Below are positions 25,370-35,336 of a DNA stretch of 64,000 nt, piece by piece (within the stretch, counting starts at the first letter, position 1; each line of letters starts with the position of its first letter). This DNA comes from Chryseobacterium aahli (GTDB lineage: Bacteria > Bacteroidota > Bacteroidia > Flavobacteriales > Weeksellaceae), in assembly GCF_022699665.1 (NCBI RefSeq), contig NZ_JALDNB010000003.1:62001-126000 (forward strand), given 5' to 3'. The notes beneath the pieces were generated by a model that made no database searches, was not told the origin of the DNA, and was given only the letters and a program-made list of their open reading frames with translations. The translations under genes were made by a program, and so were the position numbers.

Positions 25370-25797
25370 GATAGTTTATCTTTTAAATAATGAAGTTTTT
25401 TCACATCTTCTGTTTCCCATCCTTGCTGTTTACAATAATTACTTAAAAAAATAAGATTCTGTAAAATTTCACGATAAGCATCTTCTATGTTTATTGTAAA
25501 ATCCATCAATAAACTTACATTGTTTTCAATTAATTCGACACTACAATCACCAAAGTCATTTTTTCTAATTTTAATAGAAAAAGGACCATCCATAAAATAA
25601 AAATCTTCAGATATTGTAAAGTTACTCATTATCCTGTAAGATGATTCAATCCAATTATTAACAAGAACTATAATAAAATCATTCCAATTTTTTTCTGGAA
25701 AAAACTTCCCATTAAAATCAAAACATATAATTCCCGTAATATTGTCTCTATGTTTTGCAAAAGAATTGCTATCAATTCGTATTTTCAATTTATTCAT
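25363..25797 (-). CDS. Candidate immunity protein of the Rhs toxin
   Basis: 144 residues, soluble, acidic, no signal peptide. It starts 2 nt after the stop of the Rhs gene on the same strand. I do not recognise the family. Position, size, cytoplasmic character and tight spacing behind a polymorphic toxin are the classic signs of an immunity gene. The last two codons (SR) come from the flanking double-hairpin repeat, so the native 3' end may have been replaced by recombination. Confidence 0.6.
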   Translation of the reverse strand: MNKLKIRIDSNSFAKHRDNITGIICFDFNGKFFPEKNWNDFIIVLVNNWIESSYRIMSNFTISEDFYFMDGPFSIKIRKNDFGDCSVELIENNVSLLMDFTINIEDAYREILQNLIFLSNYCKQQGWETEDVKKLHYLKDKLSR

Positions 25798-25799
25798 AG

Positions 25800-28700
25800 T
25801 TATTTTATTGGATAAGCAGTTTCTATTGTTTTAGTTTGGGTATTAAGCCACATTTCCACATTATTACCTCTCAACAAAACTCTTTCTCCTTGTGTCTTAA
25901 TTTTTGTACTATTTCTATATGCTTCACGAACTAATTTTTCAATTTGTCTTTCCGATAAATTTTCAGGAAACATTGTTTTAAGAGGACTTAGACGTGACCC
26001 TCCTTTCATGTGTCCCGAAGCAATATGTTCTATATCCACAAGTATGTTTTTCCATGCAGGAAGATTTGCTGATTTTGTTGTCTTTAAGGTTTTGGCTAAA
26101 CCTCTACTCAGAGCTCTTGTAGCTCCTTTCCTTCCAAAATCAGGAACTTCAAGCAATGTAAAAGTATCCTCAAAACTTGTAGGCATCCTTTGCTTAACAG
26201 GACCTGAATCAAATGGATTAAAATCTGAAACATCGTAATAAAAATCTGTGTATGCTCTATTTATTTCATAACTATCTTTAGATAGAGAACTATTATTTGT
26301 GTAATATTTAGCAAAATTTTTTGCTGTTGCGAAGTCAATAGGATTTACAATAATCGTTTTATTAATACCATCGTTTATTGTAACTTCTTCTCCTGTTCTT
26401 CTATGCTTATAAGTAGTTGCATGCATTTCAGGTCTCTCGGCAATCATTCCGGTCGGGTCATTGTAGAAGATAGGATTATTATCTGCATAACTATACGGTT
26501 CAAAAGTTTCTTCACTCATCGGGTCGTGTACCCCCCATCTACCAATATCAGGCATATAGAATCTTGCACCGTAATCATACATCCCGGTCTCTTGAAGTTC
26601 CTTGCCGTTGTACTTATACTGATAAGCATTTTGAGTAGTTGCTGTATAATTATGCATCAACCCAAAAGGATAATAATTATTTACCTCAACAATTTCTCCC
26701 GGCTTCCAAACATCATAACAACCTTTTTTAGGTTTACATTCGGTTGTTGTATAATATCTCGGCTGCACGACACCATCATTATTACTATCGGAATAACTCA
26801 ACCTTACATTCCCTAAATGATCACTAAAGTTATAAATATACTGACCTATTAGCGCATCATAATATCCTTCTGTCGTAGGAATAATTCTCAGTTTTATTAC
26901 TGGAATTTCATTGGGGTCAGGAAGATAGGTTCCAGTCCCGTTCCATGATTCATGTGAAAATGTAGATTTATATTGAAACCCATGTAAGTAATTTGTCTCT
27001 AAATTTCCAAACAACTTCTTCAGTTTTACTCCATCTGCACTGTAGATGAAATTTGTTATCTCAGAGTTTTGGGTAATCTGCTTTGGTAAATTTAAAAAAT
27101 TATATTGGATTGAGGAAATACCTTTATCCAAATGCTTGGTCATATTGCCATTCCCATTGACGGTGTTATTATCGTACTCGATAATGTTATGATTGACTAA
27201 ATATGGGTAGCCGTTGCTGTTTCCAATCTGCTCTTCAGTCACTTTTGTAAGTCTGTTTCCTAGGTAATCGTATTTTAAATTATCTATTGCCAATGCTGTT
27301 GTACTTCCTCCCGGTAGTAAACCCTGTGACCGCTGTAATCTGGTAATATTTCCATTAAGGTCATATTCCATTTTCTCAAAATATTCTTTCGAAGTTTCGT
27401 ATCCTGCCTTTTGATAAAAACCGGCAGATAGCCTGTTTAAACCATCATAGACATAACCATATCTTTTCAAAGGCTCATTGGACTCTGTCTGGGTTTTCCA
27501 AGATACTTCAGCGATATTTCCATTATACTTTGGTTTTACTATAAGATTGGTAAAGTCAGAATTAGGCATTTCTATTCCCTCTCTAAGGTTATAATTAATC
27601 TTGTATCCAAACAAATCATCACCGCTTAAATCACTAGGATCATTGATCTGCGTCATCCAACCTCTGATATTATACTTATAATCAACTGTTTGAAGGCTAT
27701 TTCCTAAAACCACACCTCCAACTTTTTTCGTTTTCAACTGCGAAAGCTCATTATACTCATTCTGTGCTAAAATCTCTTCAGGATTGTTGTCTACTTTGTG
27801 CTTATGAACCTGCAACCTGTTCTGATGATCGTAGGTGAAATTTTCTGTGATTACTTTTTCAGTATCACCATTCAGTCTTTTATGTTTTGTAATTGCCTGC
27901 AATGGTGTTCCCGAAAAGTCAAGCAAAGATTCTGTCTTGGTATAGCCACCTAGATGATTGATAGAATGGCTTGCAACAGGTCTTCCTTTGGTGTCGTACC
28001 AAGTGTAGTTTTTTGTCCAATTGTCATCTTCAATGTTTTTCACATAAGAAGCAACAGGTAGTGTTTTGGTGCTGATGTTGTATAGCTGCGCATTTTCGTG
28101 CAGGATATTCTGTCCCAAAATCTGGGTAGGTATTGCTGGGCTTCCTACAGGATAGATATCATAATAATTTACAGATAATACGGTTTCTATATTGAAGAAA
28201 TACACGTTACTATAGTAAATCTCCATGCCGTTCTTTGTGAAACTGCCGTTTGTACTTTCTGTAATCACCTGATTTCCTGCCTGGCTCTGCATGCTTTCCC
28301 TGTTGCCTCCGGGCAGAATGCCTGTATAAACCACTCTGCCAAATCGATCATATTTGGTAATAAGCCATTTTTCCTGTTGTTGCAAATTGGCATCCTGAGT
28401 CATAATCAAACGATCTGCTTTATCATACACCATATATTCCCATCCTTTTCCGGGAAGCTTCTTTTCTACCAAACGGTTTCTACCGTCATAGCGATATTGA
28501 TAATACAGGTTTTCTACTGTGGACGGTTCTACCGAAGGCGCCGAAGCTAATGGTGGAATAACAAATGCGAGCTGATTATATTCGTTATACACATAATACG
28601 TATCTGTATTTTCTGTAGCACTCAAAACTTTTCTCACGAGAAGAGTCTGCCCCTGTCCGTTTTTGAATTCTATGGTTTTGTTTCCGTCTTCATCAGTTAT

Positions 28701-29294
28701 GGTGTTCTTATATAATTGTGAGGGCTGGAAATATTGAAGGAGCTGAACAGCGGTTTGCGTTCTGCCTTCAACCCAAGTTGTGGTAGTTTCATATTTTCTT
28801 ACATAGTCGCTAGCTATGTTGGCATCATAATCAAATTTTACAGGTTTACCAGTCCAGTCATTTCCTACCTGGATCTGCTGCTGGACTCTGTCTAGTGGTG
28901 AATTTTCCAGTATTTTCTCAGCATATATTTTCTCCGATCCGTAGATATCGGTTTGTGTGGCATTGGAAAGCGGCGTGGGTACAATAGCACCATTCATTGT
29001 TCCACTCTGAGGTACGGGAAGATAATCTTTGATTTGTCTTCCAAAACCATCATATTCGATGTGGGTAACGATATCTCTTCCTAATGGTGAGGCTTTGACA
29101 TTAACGATCTGTTTAGGTCTTCCCAAACCGTCAAAATATTGTACAGTCTCAGCAATCTTGGGGTTAGCTATCGTAGGATCGGTTATATATGTTTTTGTAT
29201 AGACATAATTTTCTGTTGTGCTTGGTACTGTAGTCTGCGCATGGGATAATCCCACTACAAACAGGGTACTGATAGGGATGAGTATTTTTTTCAT
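25800..29294 (-). CDS. Rhs-family protein with DUF6443 N-terminus and EndoU-like C-terminal toxin
   Basis: 1164 residues. Signal peptide of about 19 residues (ending SHAQ). DUF6443-type region with VQYFDGLGRPKQIV near 48, then YD/Rhs repeats through about 880 (YDGRNRLVEK, YDRFGRVVYTG, YDHQNRLQVH, YDYLGNRLTK), then the Rhs core: FSDHLGNVRLSY, YNGKELQETGMYDYGARFY, IGRWGVHDP, DPTGMI near 940-960. After the core a variable tail ends in HIASGHMKGG, FPENLSERQI, GERVLLRG and TIETAYPIK, a pattern like bacterial EndoU ribonucleases. Probably a contact or secreted toxin whose tip is released inside the cage. The toxin family call is tentative. Confidence 0.85.
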   Translation of the reverse strand: MKKILIPISTLFVVGLSHAQTTVPSTTENYVYTKTYITDPTIANPKIAETVQYFDGLGRPKQIVNVKASPLGRDIVTHIEYDGFGRQIKDYLPVPQSGTMNGAIVPTPLSNATQTDIYGSEKIYAEKILENSPLDRVQQQIQVGNDWTGKPVKFDYDANIASDYVRKYETTTTWVEGRTQTAVQLLQYFQPSQLYKNTITDEDGNKTIEFKNGQGQTLLVRKVLSATENTDTYYVYNEYNQLAFVIPPLASAPSVEPSTVENLYYQYRYDGRNRLVEKKLPGKGWEYMVYDKADRLIMTQDANLQQQEKWLITKYDRFGRVVYTGILPGGNRESMQSQAGNQVITESTNGSFTKNGMEIYYSNVYFFNIETVLSVNYYDIYPVGSPAIPTQILGQNILHENAQLYNISTKTLPVASYVKNIEDDNWTKNYTWYDTKGRPVASHSINHLGGYTKTESLLDFSGTPLQAITKHKRLNGDTEKVITENFTYDHQNRLQVHKHKVDNNPEEILAQNEYNELSQLKTKKVGGVVLGNSLQTVDYKYNIRGWMTQINDPSDLSGDDLFGYKINYNLREGIEMPNSDFTNLIVKPKYNGNIAEVSWKTQTESNEPLKRYGYVYDGLNRLSAGFYQKAGYETSKEYFEKMEYDLNGNITRLQRSQGLLPGGSTTALAIDNLKYDYLGNRLTKVTEEQIGNSNGYPYLVNHNIIEYDNNTVNGNGNMTKHLDKGISSIQYNFLNLPKQITQNSEITNFIYSADGVKLKKLFGNLETNYLHGFQYKSTFSHESWNGTGTYLPDPNEIPVIKLRIIPTTEGYYDALIGQYIYNFSDHLGNVRLSYSDSNNDGVVQPRYYTTTECKPKKGCYDVWKPGEIVEVNNYYPFGLMHNYTATTQNAYQYKYNGKELQETGMYDYGARFYMPDIGRWGVHDPMSEETFEPYSYADNNPIFYNDPTGMIAERPEMHATTYKHRRTGEEVTINDGINKTIIVNPIDFATAKNFAKYYTNNSSLSKDSYEINRAYTDFYYDVSDFNPFDSGPVKQRMPTSFEDTFTLLEVPDFGRKGATRALSRGLAKTLKTTKSANLPAWKNILVDIEHIASGHMKGGSRLSPLKTMFPENLSERQIEKLVREAYRNSTKIKTQGERVLLRGNNVEMWLNTQTKTIETAYPIK

Positions 29295-29301
29295 GTGTGT
29301 T

Positions 29302-32300
29302 TTATTTTTGATATTGGAAATTAAAGGTAGAGGGTGTTGAGGAATAAACTACCGTACCAGAAATCAGTTTTAGAGTTAGCTGACCTGATGTATTAATAAT
29401 CATATTCCACACAATTGATCCATTATTAATAACAATCGTTCTATTCACAGATGGTGCACATGCTGATGCTACACTGCCTATATATACTCCTTGACTCCAA
29501 TCCAAACTCGAAGATTGATAAGGAAGGGCAAAAGTATATTGCACATTAATAGAGTTTGTTGCAGGTTTGTAAACAAAATTTGAATAATAGTGTGATACAT
29601 AGTAATTATCCGTAGGAGTAAATGGACAATTTACATCAGCTGCAGGAATGCAGCTAGCATTTGTGTTTGCTAAGTTTTGTCCATTTGTGGCTAACTCATC
29701 TGATGCTTTTTGATTAGCATCTGCCTGGCTGATATTAGAACTATAAGTTCCCTCATTTATTTGATAAACATAATAACCTCCAACATGATTAGGTGGACAA
29801 TTATTTTTTTGAAATGAAGAACTAAAGGACTGATTTAAATAAGTTATACTATTTGCATTAGAATTTGGAATAAATCCTTTATAGTTATAATTATATTCTT
29901 TAAGAATATTTCCAGATGAATCTTTGACTAACTGAAGCCTATTTGAAGTATTATACTGAAAAAATTCACTAATTCCTGATGGTGGGGTAATACTTCTAAT
30001 TCCAATCAATGGATCATAAGTATAAGTAAAAATTTTAAAATTAGCTAATTCCTGTTTTTTACGAAACTGATTAAGCTTATTTAAAAGATTTTCTTCCGTT
30101 TCCACAGGTGTTAAATTGTAAGCAGAAGGATTGAAATCTTTTTCTGAAGCAGCCAAAATATCGGCAATATGTAGCTCTATTTGAGAGAATGATGCCCCTT
30201 CAACTTTCGCTATTGGATGTTCTCTGTTATATCCCCAAACGATTGCGGTTTTGAAAGAGTCAATCCCATGAGATAAAGTAGAATATTGTATAATATTTCC
30301 TTTAGAATCATACAAATCATATAATAGTTCCTGATTTGGCACTGATGCATTATCTAGACTATAACTTAGCACTGAGGTTGGAAGTACTAATAATGATGTA
30401 TTAGTATTTTTATTATAAATAATCTTAGATTTTGCAATAGTTTTTCCATTATTTTTAGTTTCTGTTTCTAATGGAACATCAATTATATGAGCATTAAGCA
30501 TATTTGTATCGTTCAGATCGGAGGCATATTTAAAAGTTGTTTCAGAAGTTTCGTTATCTGGATATATTATATTTTGCTTTTCCAGTTGCTTATATATGCT
30601 GTTATTGTAAGAAAAATTTTCACTTCTACTAAGAGTTGGTATTCCATTAATATAATCAGTAGTAATTTTTGTCTTAATCTTATCAAAACCTGAATAGATT
30701 TTAAAATAAGGAATATATGTTGAACTTAAATGTCCTGTAGGGTTATATAAATTAAAAGGGATTAAAGTTGTTGGCGTCCACACGAAATTTGGCCAATTAT
30801 TGCTAAGATCAATATGTCTTGATTGCATAGGCTCAAAATTGCATGTGAACTCTGAAACATCTACTAGGTCAGTATTGATTTCTTCAACTTCATCCATATC
30901 TTGTTCGATGGATTCACCATTATATTCAAAAGTTTCTTCTTTTAAAATTTGATTATTTTTAAAGTAAATATTTTTTAAAAGCTTACCCCTATGCCAATCT
31001 TTAGGTTCTTGATTTCTTGATAAAGAACTAGATGGGATATCGCTAAAATATGGATCCTGAAATGTAAAATAACTAGATTCTTTAATTTCCTCATTTGTCA
31101 GTATATTGATATCCTTTTTTGTGATTTTTGTATATCCAACATTTGAACCTGAAGTTTTATAAAGTGGAAGTAAAGGTTCGCTTGAAGTTTTTAGCGAGAG
31201 TGCATGATTGTTAGTAATATCATTTGCGGGTCCTGTAAACCCTGGTGTTCTAACATGAATAATTTCATTATAGTCGGGAACACTTAATATTTTCCCAGAT
31301 GAAATCTCATTATCATTTATATATGAGTATTTAGATACATACTGCGGTGAGGCATTATCCTGTAAATAATTATTTATTTGTTTTATTCTCAATCCGCCAA
31401 TTCTTGCTTCATCTTTTAATTTTCTTCTAAATTTGAGTGATACACTTGAGTTGTGATTAATATTGTTAGCTGGATATTGATTTAAAAGAGGCTGGTAAAT
31501 TATCATCACCACTCTGTAAATACCTGAAGAGAGTGAACCATTTACCCCATCATTAACGTTTAGTTTTCCTTCAATCACTCCACTAGAATTAGATGATTTC
31601 GAAATTTCTCCAAGTGTCAAAAAGTGTGAATATAATCCTCCAACTTTCTTTTGCAATTCAAAAACCACATAATTATATTCTCTGTTAACATTTTGATAAT
31701 TTGGATGTTTCAATGTCAAATCAGATGAAATAGAAAGGGATTTTTCATTGATAGAAGCAGATTTATCAATATCTGTAATTTCAAAATCTTCACCAAATAC
31801 AACTTTATGACCACTAGGATAGTTGGGAAGTTGAACATTAGAAGGAGCTGGATATAAATTGTTTAAATCATATCCACTCACATTTAAATTGCCACTTTTT
31901 AAAGAATATCTCTCATCTGATATTTCATCAAAATATCTTTCCACTCTTTGATGTGGAATTGCTTGATGATTTTCATAGATAAATTCCTTCTTTCCACCTT
32001 CAGGATATTGGATGCTTTTTAAGCTGAATATTTGAGAGTACCAATTATGAATACTTTTAGTTTTCGGATTAAAATTACTTAATGAACTTGAATTACCAAA
32101 AACACCTCCATTAAAATAACCCCAGTGATCCCTTGCTATAGTAGATTTAGAAGGAATTTTATCGAATAGGTAATAATCAAAAGCATAATTATCATTTGAA
32201 TTAAAATTGTCATTTGCTCCATAAATTGTTTTTATCGAATTCAGTTTTAATCTCTTATTTATTACATTAGCATTAGATGCATTAGGGTTTCCTGTAGAAG

Positions 32301-33450
32301 CATCATAATTTGCATCAAAGTAGCTGTGACTAAATTCCATTTTCTTAATTACGGTTCCTGTAGAGTTGTAAATAAATATTTCTTTCAGCTTTTTGGAACC
32401 TACCATCATATCTAATCTATCATCGTAATTGAAATGTATTTCTCCACCAGGAAATAGAATTCTATAAGGAAGGTTATCTTTATTAGTCACTTCATTGCAC
32501 TTTAGATATTCTGATGAGCTTGTACCATTGTGATGAACAAAAGTACTTGTAGGAAAGAAATTAGTACATAAAGAATATTCTATTGGCTGATAAGTATATG
32601 AAATATTATTTCCTTTTGGAGAGGTTATACTTCCTATCTGCCATGTCTGATCAAACATCCGTCCGCCCGTCATTAATTTATACATTGATTTGATACCTTC
32701 TCTACCAAAGTTGACTTTATAACCATTAGGAAGAGTAAATATAAAATCTATATTCTTTTTTGTATAAGAACCATATTGAGTATTCGATAAATTATATTCA
32801 GTCTTAATATCATCAAAAGGAATTGCAACAAATCTAGAATTTTTTTGACTGTACATAATTTTTCCTGAATGCCCCTGCATACTGTAAAAAAACTCGTCTG
32901 GCCTTGCATCAAAGCTTTCGTATGCACCTAAAGGATCGCTTGCATAGTAAGCACTTTTATAAAAATTTATATAATCTTGGGTCTGTGAAAATATACCTGA
33001 AGCACAAAACATTTGACCGAAACCAACAGATCCCCCAGAACTTGTTACGTTTGGAGGTATTTTTAAAAATCCAATACCCCTGCCTTGCTGATTATATGGT
33101 GTTGTCATTAGGTAATTTTCATCCAATGCTCCATGATTAGTCCTATTAATTTCCCCACCAATATTGAGAGACCAACCCAAACCTACAAAGGTTGATTCTT
33201 CATCTGTCTTTATTCCTCCTGTGTTGTACGAAATAAAAATTGGAACTTCCATTCCATCTAAATTGATTGTGTAAATAGGAATTGAAATACTCGGCTGACC
33301 TGTATATAAAGATACATTATTAACAAGTCGTTTTTTGAATTGATAAGATTCAGGCGCCATTGGAGTTTTAAAATCTAATTCAGTTGACTTTTGCCCATAT
33401 ATTAAGTTTATCAGTGTAAATGATAAACTTAACAAGTATATTTTTTTCAT
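29302..33450 (-). CDS. Large secreted YD-repeat-related protein with a DUF5977-like domain
   Basis: 1382 residues, signal peptide of 19 residues (ending IYGQ). The N-terminal part resembles the SpvB/TcdB-like start of insecticidal-toxin and Rhs partners: SLYTGQPSISIPIYTI, VPIFISYNTGGIK, VGLGWSLNIGGEINR. Long middle region with sparse YD-type strands (YDSKGNIIQYST, YNTSNRLQLVKDSSG, LKEYNYNYKG near 1150). Near 1200-1260 a segment NNCPPNHVGGYYVYQINEG with ADANQKASDELATNGQ matches the DUF5977 repeat style. It lies 7 nt after the sorting-domain gene and 7 nt before the Rhs gene. No C-terminal sorting domain seen. Confidence 0.75.
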   Translation of the reverse strand: MKKIYLLSLSFTLINLIYGQKSTELDFKTPMAPESYQFKKRLVNNVSLYTGQPSISIPIYTINLDGMEVPIFISYNTGGIKTDEESTFVGLGWSLNIGGEINRTNHGALDENYLMTTPYNQQGRGIGFLKIPPNVTSSGGSVGFGQMFCASGIFSQTQDYINFYKSAYYASDPLGAYESFDARPDEFFYSMQGHSGKIMYSQKNSRFVAIPFDDIKTEYNLSNTQYGSYTKKNIDFIFTLPNGYKVNFGREGIKSMYKLMTGGRMFDQTWQIGSITSPKGNNISYTYQPIEYSLCTNFFPTSTFVHHNGTSSSEYLKCNEVTNKDNLPYRILFPGGEIHFNYDDRLDMMVGSKKLKEIFIYNSTGTVIKKMEFSHSYFDANYDASTGNPNASNANVINKRLKLNSIKTIYGANDNFNSNDNYAFDYYLFDKIPSKSTIARDHWGYFNGGVFGNSSSLSNFNPKTKSIHNWYSQIFSLKSIQYPEGGKKEFIYENHQAIPHQRVERYFDEISDERYSLKSGNLNVSGYDLNNLYPAPSNVQLPNYPSGHKVVFGEDFEITDIDKSASINEKSLSISSDLTLKHPNYQNVNREYNYVVFELQKKVGGLYSHFLTLGEISKSSNSSGVIEGKLNVNDGVNGSLSSGIYRVVMIIYQPLLNQYPANNINHNSSVSLKFRRKLKDEARIGGLRIKQINNYLQDNASPQYVSKYSYINDNEISSGKILSVPDYNEIIHVRTPGFTGPANDITNNHALSLKTSSEPLLPLYKTSGSNVGYTKITKKDINILTNEEIKESSYFTFQDPYFSDIPSSSLSRNQEPKDWHRGKLLKNIYFKNNQILKEETFEYNGESIEQDMDEVEEINTDLVDVSEFTCNFEPMQSRHIDLSNNWPNFVWTPTTLIPFNLYNPTGHLSSTYIPYFKIYSGFDKIKTKITTDYINGIPTLSRSENFSYNNSIYKQLEKQNIIYPDNETSETTFKYASDLNDTNMLNAHIIDVPLETETKNNGKTIAKSKIIYNKNTNTSLLVLPTSVLSYSLDNASVPNQELLYDLYDSKGNIIQYSTLSHGIDSFKTAIVWGYNREHPIAKVEGASFSQIELHIADILAASEKDFNPSAYNLTPVETEENLLNKLNQFRKKQELANFKIFTYTYDPLIGIRSITPPSGISEFFQYNTSNRLQLVKDSSGNILKEYNYNYKGFIPNSNANSITYLNQSFSSSFQKNNCPPNHVGGYYVYQINEGTYSSNISQADANQKASDELATNGQNLANTNASCIPAADVNCPFTPTDNYYVSHYYSNFVYKPATNSINVQYTFALPYQSSSLDWSQGVYIGSVASACAPSVNRTIVINNGSIVWNMIINTSGQLTLKLISGTVVYSSTPSTFNFQYQK

Positions 33451-33457
33451 TGTGTTT

Positions 33458-35014
33458 TTATTTTTTAATTATTTTAGCATTCGCTGTTTTATTTGTATCC
33501 GTTTTTATCGTCACCAAATATGCTCCCTGAATCAGATTCTGCGTATTGATCTTGGTCACCTTATTTTTGGTTTTCAGACTTTGTAATTGTCGGCCTCCCA
33601 TATCGTAAAGCACAATATCAGCTTCCTTAAAATCAAAACCAATCTCTACATAACAGTAATCAGATACAGGATTCGGATAAATCTTAATGTCTGATTTCTC
33701 AATCAGCTGATCCAGTTGTTTATCACCCAGCTTTACAATCTTCCAGTTCTCTTTTCCTAACTCTTCAGCACTTGTTCCTGCCAATATAATTGAACCGTCT
33801 CTGTTTAATTTAATGTCAGATAATCGCTCTTCCTTTTTTCTGGATTCTCCTTTCACATGCTTTCTCCACTGCTCATTACCGTCCTGATTCAGATACAGCA
33901 TCCAGAATGTTTCATCATCTGCTTCTATTCTCCCTTCCGCCTGAGTATAGCCACCTAGTAAAATTCCCTGAGTTAAATCTTTATTCTTTTCTCTTTCATC
34001 TTTCCTCTGAATCACATTCATCCCCATCAGAACATCCCTGTTTTTAAAATTGTAAGATTTCTGCCACAGTTCTTCACCCCGATCGTTTAAAGAAATCAAC
34101 CAAATATCAGTACCTTCTTCAATGCCTACAGATTTATTTCCAGATCTTTCAGATCTCGATTCTCCGCCAACGATGAATCCTGAAGTAGTCATAGCCAAAG
34201 TTCGTAGGTGATCATCACCCTTGCCTCCGTAATTCTTTTCCCATTCTACTTTTCCGTCTTTATTGAGTTTTATAATCCAGTAGTCTCCTTCACCAAAGTT
34301 TTCAGTTTTCTTTGACCCGCCTGCAGTACTTCTGGAATACATTCCTAGTAATGCACCTCCGTCTAAAGTCGGAATCATCTTTTCGACTTCATCCAGACCT
34401 TTTCCTCCTAAAATAAGTTGTGAAAGTTCTTTTCCGTTTTTATCGATTCTTGAAATCAGGATATCTTTAGACCCAAAACCTTTCGGTGCATTCTGAACAT
34501 TTCCGGCAACAAAAAATCCAAAATCTGTAGTTTGGATAACAGCTCTGGCTTCCTCATCCTGTGAAGTTCCCAAAGTTTTCTGCCATAGCTCATCACCAAA
34601 TTCATTGATTCTGATCAGCCAGATATCCGAACCGCCTTTAGCGTCATCTTTTTTATCCAAACCTTTTCCTGAGAACGAAGTTCCAGCCAACAGAAAACCT
34701 CCTTCCTGGGTAGCCACCGTGGCTGAGAGAAAATCATGGTTCTGTCCTGAGAAATATTTTTCCCAGACTTCTTCACCCTGCTGATTCAATTTAACGAGAT
34801 GGAAATCGTAACCGTTGTTTTGTTTGTTTTCAGAAGTAAGCTTTTTCGATTGAATAGAGCTTCCTGTAATGAGGTATTGCTGATCGATTGTTGTGGTGAC
34901 TTGTGAAAGAAAATCCTGAGTAGAGGATTTAATGTCTTTCTGCCATACCACATCCTGAGCATACCATACGGCAGTTGTGCAGAGTAAAACTGCACTCATG
35001 TAGAGTTTTTTCAT
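33458..35014 (-). CDS. Secreted beta-propeller protein with type IX sorting domain
   Basis: 518 residues. Signal peptide (ending VWYAQ). Residues 25-430 hold about seven repeats of the form DxWLIRINEFGDELWQKTLG followed by GGFLLAGTS-type strands, as in bacterial beta-propellers. The C-terminal 75 residues are a type A sorting domain: IKIYPNPVSD, DIVLYDMGGRQLQSL, IQGAYLVTIKT and final AKIIKK. It should cross the outer membrane through the PorX-regulated system and be anchored at the surface. First gene of the four-gene Rhs operon; a likely promoter lies upstream (TTG, 20 nt, TAAATTCG near 35048-35075, one mismatch). Confidence 0.85.
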   Translation of the reverse strand: MKKLYMSAVLLCTTAVWYAQDVVWQKDIKSSTQDFLSQVTTTIDQQYLITGSSIQSKKLTSENKQNNGYDFHLVKLNQQGEEVWEKYFSGQNHDFLSATVATQEGGFLLAGTSFSGKGLDKKDDAKGGSDIWLIRINEFGDELWQKTLGTSQDEEARAVIQTTDFGFFVAGNVQNAPKGFGSKDILISRIDKNGKELSQLILGGKGLDEVEKMIPTLDGGALLGMYSRSTAGGSKKTENFGEGDYWIIKLNKDGKVEWEKNYGGKGDDHLRTLAMTTSGFIVGGESRSERSGNKSVGIEEGTDIWLISLNDRGEELWQKSYNFKNRDVLMGMNVIQRKDEREKNKDLTQGILLGGYTQAEGRIEADDETFWMLYLNQDGNEQWRKHVKGESRKKEERLSDIKLNRDGSIILAGTSAEELGKENWKIVKLGDKQLDQLIEKSDIKIYPNPVSDYCYVEIGFDFKEADIVLYDMGGRQLQSLKTKNKVTKINTQNLIQGAYLVTIKTDTNKTANAKIIKK

Positions 35015-35283
35015 GATTTGGTTTTTTTATTTTTTATTGCTGCGAATTTAACTTTTTTTAACACATGTCACAATAGTTTGATACAAATTTCACCATTATG
35101 TAATATTTATTTTAACAAAGCTAAATCACTGATGCGACAAAACTTGACGTCTTATATTTTCTGTAGGGAAATCTGAATATATCACATAAGCTTAATATGA
35201 AATAAAGTAGAGTTAAAATGTTGATTCGATAGTAACTGATTATAAACCAGAACTAAAATTTTAATTTTTGATATTCTAAGTAT

Positions 35284-35313
35284 TTGTACATATTAAAATA
35301 TTTTTTACATTTG
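35284..35313 (+). promoter_or_regulatory. Consensus promoter of the interrupted gene at 35337
   Basis: TTG at 35284-35286, 19-nt spacer, TACATTTG at 35306-35313; both boxes match the Bacteroidota consensus, 23 nt before ATG 35337. The rest of 35015-35283 shows only the minus-strand promoter region of the Rhs operon. Confidence 0.75.
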
Positions 35314-35336
35314 TCATTATTCTTAAATAAAACACA

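Noticed and set aside
26008..26816. Plus-strand open frames inside the Rhs gene
   Set aside because: They lie wholly inside the minus-strand Rhs coding region, have no promoter, and show no protein family.
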